From assembly GCA_003952965.2 (NCBI GenBank), contig CM025850.1, forward strand, positions 25,178,429-25,242,428: a stretch of DNA of 64,000 nt, in the 5' to 3' direction. Positions 62,074 through 64,000 of this stretch are shown here, in pieces (the stretch's first letter is position 1; each line of letters opens with the position of its first letter). A program made the translations under genes and the position numbers. This stretch comes from Morella rubra (lineage: Eukaryota > Streptophyta > Magnoliopsida > Fagales > Myricaceae). The notes under the pieces were generated by a model. It was not told where the DNA came from. It ran no database searches and worked only from the letters and a program-made list of their open reading frames with translations.

Positions 62074-64000
62074 AAAATAGTCTTGCCCTTAGTTTCATTT
62101 AGAAAACTTAACGGAGTTCCACGTCACAAATTTTAGTTTCCGTTGGACGACTTGAGGGAGTCCAACTCAAAAAATAAAAGAGGAATGATACCTATCATTA
62201 TAAAAGGTTATGTCACTTAGATAATGTTAAAAAAGAAAAATGTCATTTTTTGTCCTTCAATTTTTTGCCCTACATAGGCCCCCTAATGGGAATTGAAATT
62301 GTACGTGTTGCCAGGTCGCATAGTCCCCTACGCTGCATTCAAGTAAATACCCTTTCTAAAAATGTCACTCGGTTATTATTTATTAAAATGAGAAATCAAT
62401 CCTTGAATTTAGTACTGTTACAAAAATGGATCATTCTGTCAATCTTCGGTTACACCCTCTAACGGCAGACTCCAACGTGGCAGCTTACATGTCCAGCTCA
62501 TTCAACTAAGCTGCCACGTCATCAGTCAATATTTACTAATCTATTCTTGCCTAACAATGTCGAACCAGCCTATCTCTCCTGGACGCGTGGCTTCAGCCTT
62601 CTCCAAACAACCTTGTCCAGCCCTTCGACAAGCAATTAACTCCCTGCATCTGCAGCTGTTGGTGCCAATCCCGTCAACTAATCCCGTTGTCCTGTTGGGG
62701 AGTTCCATCACTCTTTTTTTTTTTTTTTTTTTTTTTTACTTTTTGTTCAGAAACTGTAATATTTTCGACCCCCATCAGAAGTTCTTTTCAAGCAGTGTAA
62801 CGCAGCTCCTGGAGCACCATGTTTGTGAGAATATGTCATGCAAGGCCTGAGAGGGGTAGACTGGTAAGGTAATCGGCTAAGGCTTCCTAATTAGGAAGAT
62901 TCCTTGTTACGAAGAATATAGAGTTTTCGTAATTAAAGAATTTTAATTTTACTATAATATGGGATCTATAAAATAGAAATATTTAAAAATTAATTTATAA
63001 AATTAAAATTGAAAATAAAAAAACACATCCTAGAAACTAGCACAATCAACGTCTCTTTTCAAAATAATAACACTATCAATGGCGATTTTCAAAATAATCA
63101 TCATTCACAATAAATTATGTTTATCACACTTACTTTATTGTTAATTAAATTTTAAAGCAATTAAATTATAATGTAAGTTTTTAAAGGTAAATTCCCACAC
63201 CAATGTCTAATTAGATTACTATAAAATAATAATATCATTTATAATAAATTATTCACTTTTATATAGTGTTTGGATGTAAAATTTTAATAAAATTTTGTGT
63301 TAGTATTAAAAAAGAGGTAGTATTGAAATTGGTGAATGAAAAGCATTAAAAGTAAAAGTAAAATTTTGTTAAAATTTTTGATACACAAACGCTATGTTAA
63401 GTTTGGATTTGTAAGACTGTTTGATCCCTTTACTCGTTGGTCCGTCACCTCTCTAAAGAATCCGACACGCCTTTAAAACATATACTTGAGTTTTTTAAAT
63501 TTCCATAATCTTAATAAAAGCTTACTGTTTTGACTTAAAAAAAAATTATTCACCCTTAAAACCTAAAACCAGAATTGTCTCTAATTTGAGAGTATTTGGC
63601 AGTGAAAATTTTGAAGGTTTAAAAAATTTTGAAATTTTGAAGTTTTGTGAAAAAAGTTAAAGTTTACTTTTATAAAATTTTGAATAAAAAAAGTGAAGAT
63701 AAGATTTAAAAAAATATTATAATAAAAAAGGATAAATTAAAAATAAGAGAAAAAAATTATTTTTTAATTTTTTAATTTAGTTAAAAATTTTTGGGTGGAA
63801 CGAACACCACCTTTGTTTCTAATTACGTTCTCTGCTTTGAGCTAAGAGAGTATCCCGCAATTGCGAAAAGAACGGAGACAGGCTCGCAGACGAATGTCAA
63901 TTTAATGACAACTCATCTCCGTAATAATTGAGCTTAAAAAGATGCGCCAGTTGTACTTTTCCTGTCACACTCCACACGTTACTTTACAGCTAAGAAAGGA
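62074..64000 (+). repeat. Tandem repeat unit 2, right part, with the promoter of the next BAHD copy
   Basis: It matches 50974 to about 52720. Landmarks are AATAGTCTTGCCCTTAGTTT, the TACATAGGCCCCCTAATGGG block, and finally ACTCATCTCCGTAATAATTG AGCTTAAAAAGATGCGCCAG at 63909-63949, which in unit 1 lies about 200 bases before the BAHD start. It contains two AT-rich insertions, about 63265-63400 and 63590-63800. The next BAHD gene should start roughly 100-130 bases beyond the window end. Confidence 0.88.

Overview
This is nuclear DNA from a flowering plant, most likely a eudicot. The evidence is intron-containing genes with GT-AG junctions, a LAZY/DEEPER ROOTING gene, a spermidine hydroxycinnamoyl transferase-like BAHD gene, and abundant plant transposon debris (CACTA, Mutator-type MITEs, PIF/Harbinger, SINE, plant-transposon-protein genes). 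Two runs of N mark assembly gaps (3817-3914, 98 bases; 46390-47389, exactly 1000 bases).

Layout. 1-3816 and 14722-18529 are two nearly identical direct copies of a 3.8 kb block. Each carries a two-exon GRF-type zinc-finger membrane protein gene on the + strand and a decayed plant-transposon-protein gene on the - strand. The left copy stops exactly at an N gap. Between them lie a CACTA terminus (to 5191), a Mutator-type MITE with a perfect 9-bp target duplication (5471-5975), a SINE (about 6025-6215), a BAHD acyltransferase pseudogene on the - strand (6565-7934), a small relic of another BAHD copy (about 11663-11712), tandem repeats, an LTR-like repeat and a second CACTA terminus (13940). 18.9-21.4 kb holds a foldback element, another MITE and a second copy of the LTR-like repeat. 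21.7-33.8 kb has no gene that I recognise.

The real gene cores are: 33.96-37.37 kb, a five-exon nucleoside diphosphate kinase (NDK5 type) whose sequence predicts a signal peptide and a C-terminal HDEL; 42.55-44.70 kb, a five-exon DRO1/LAZY gravitropism gene, complete from its MK first exon to its IVLEI end; and 52.83-54.23 kb, an intact single-exon BAHD acyltransferase of 466 residues.

The right third is a tandem array. A repeat unit of about 4.45 kb (49898-54348) holds the intact BAHD gene. The next unit starts at 54349, is interrupted at 55406/62074 by a 6,667-bp PIF/Harbinger transposon (55407-62073), and resumes to the window edge, where the promoter of the next BAHD copy is visible. The transposon carries both expected genes in the same orientation: a SANT/Myb-like ORF1 that looks intact, and a DDE transposase broken by a 1-base frameshift. 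With the pseudogene at 6.5-7.9 kb and the relic at 11.7 kb, the window records repeated duplication and loss of one acyltransferase lineage.
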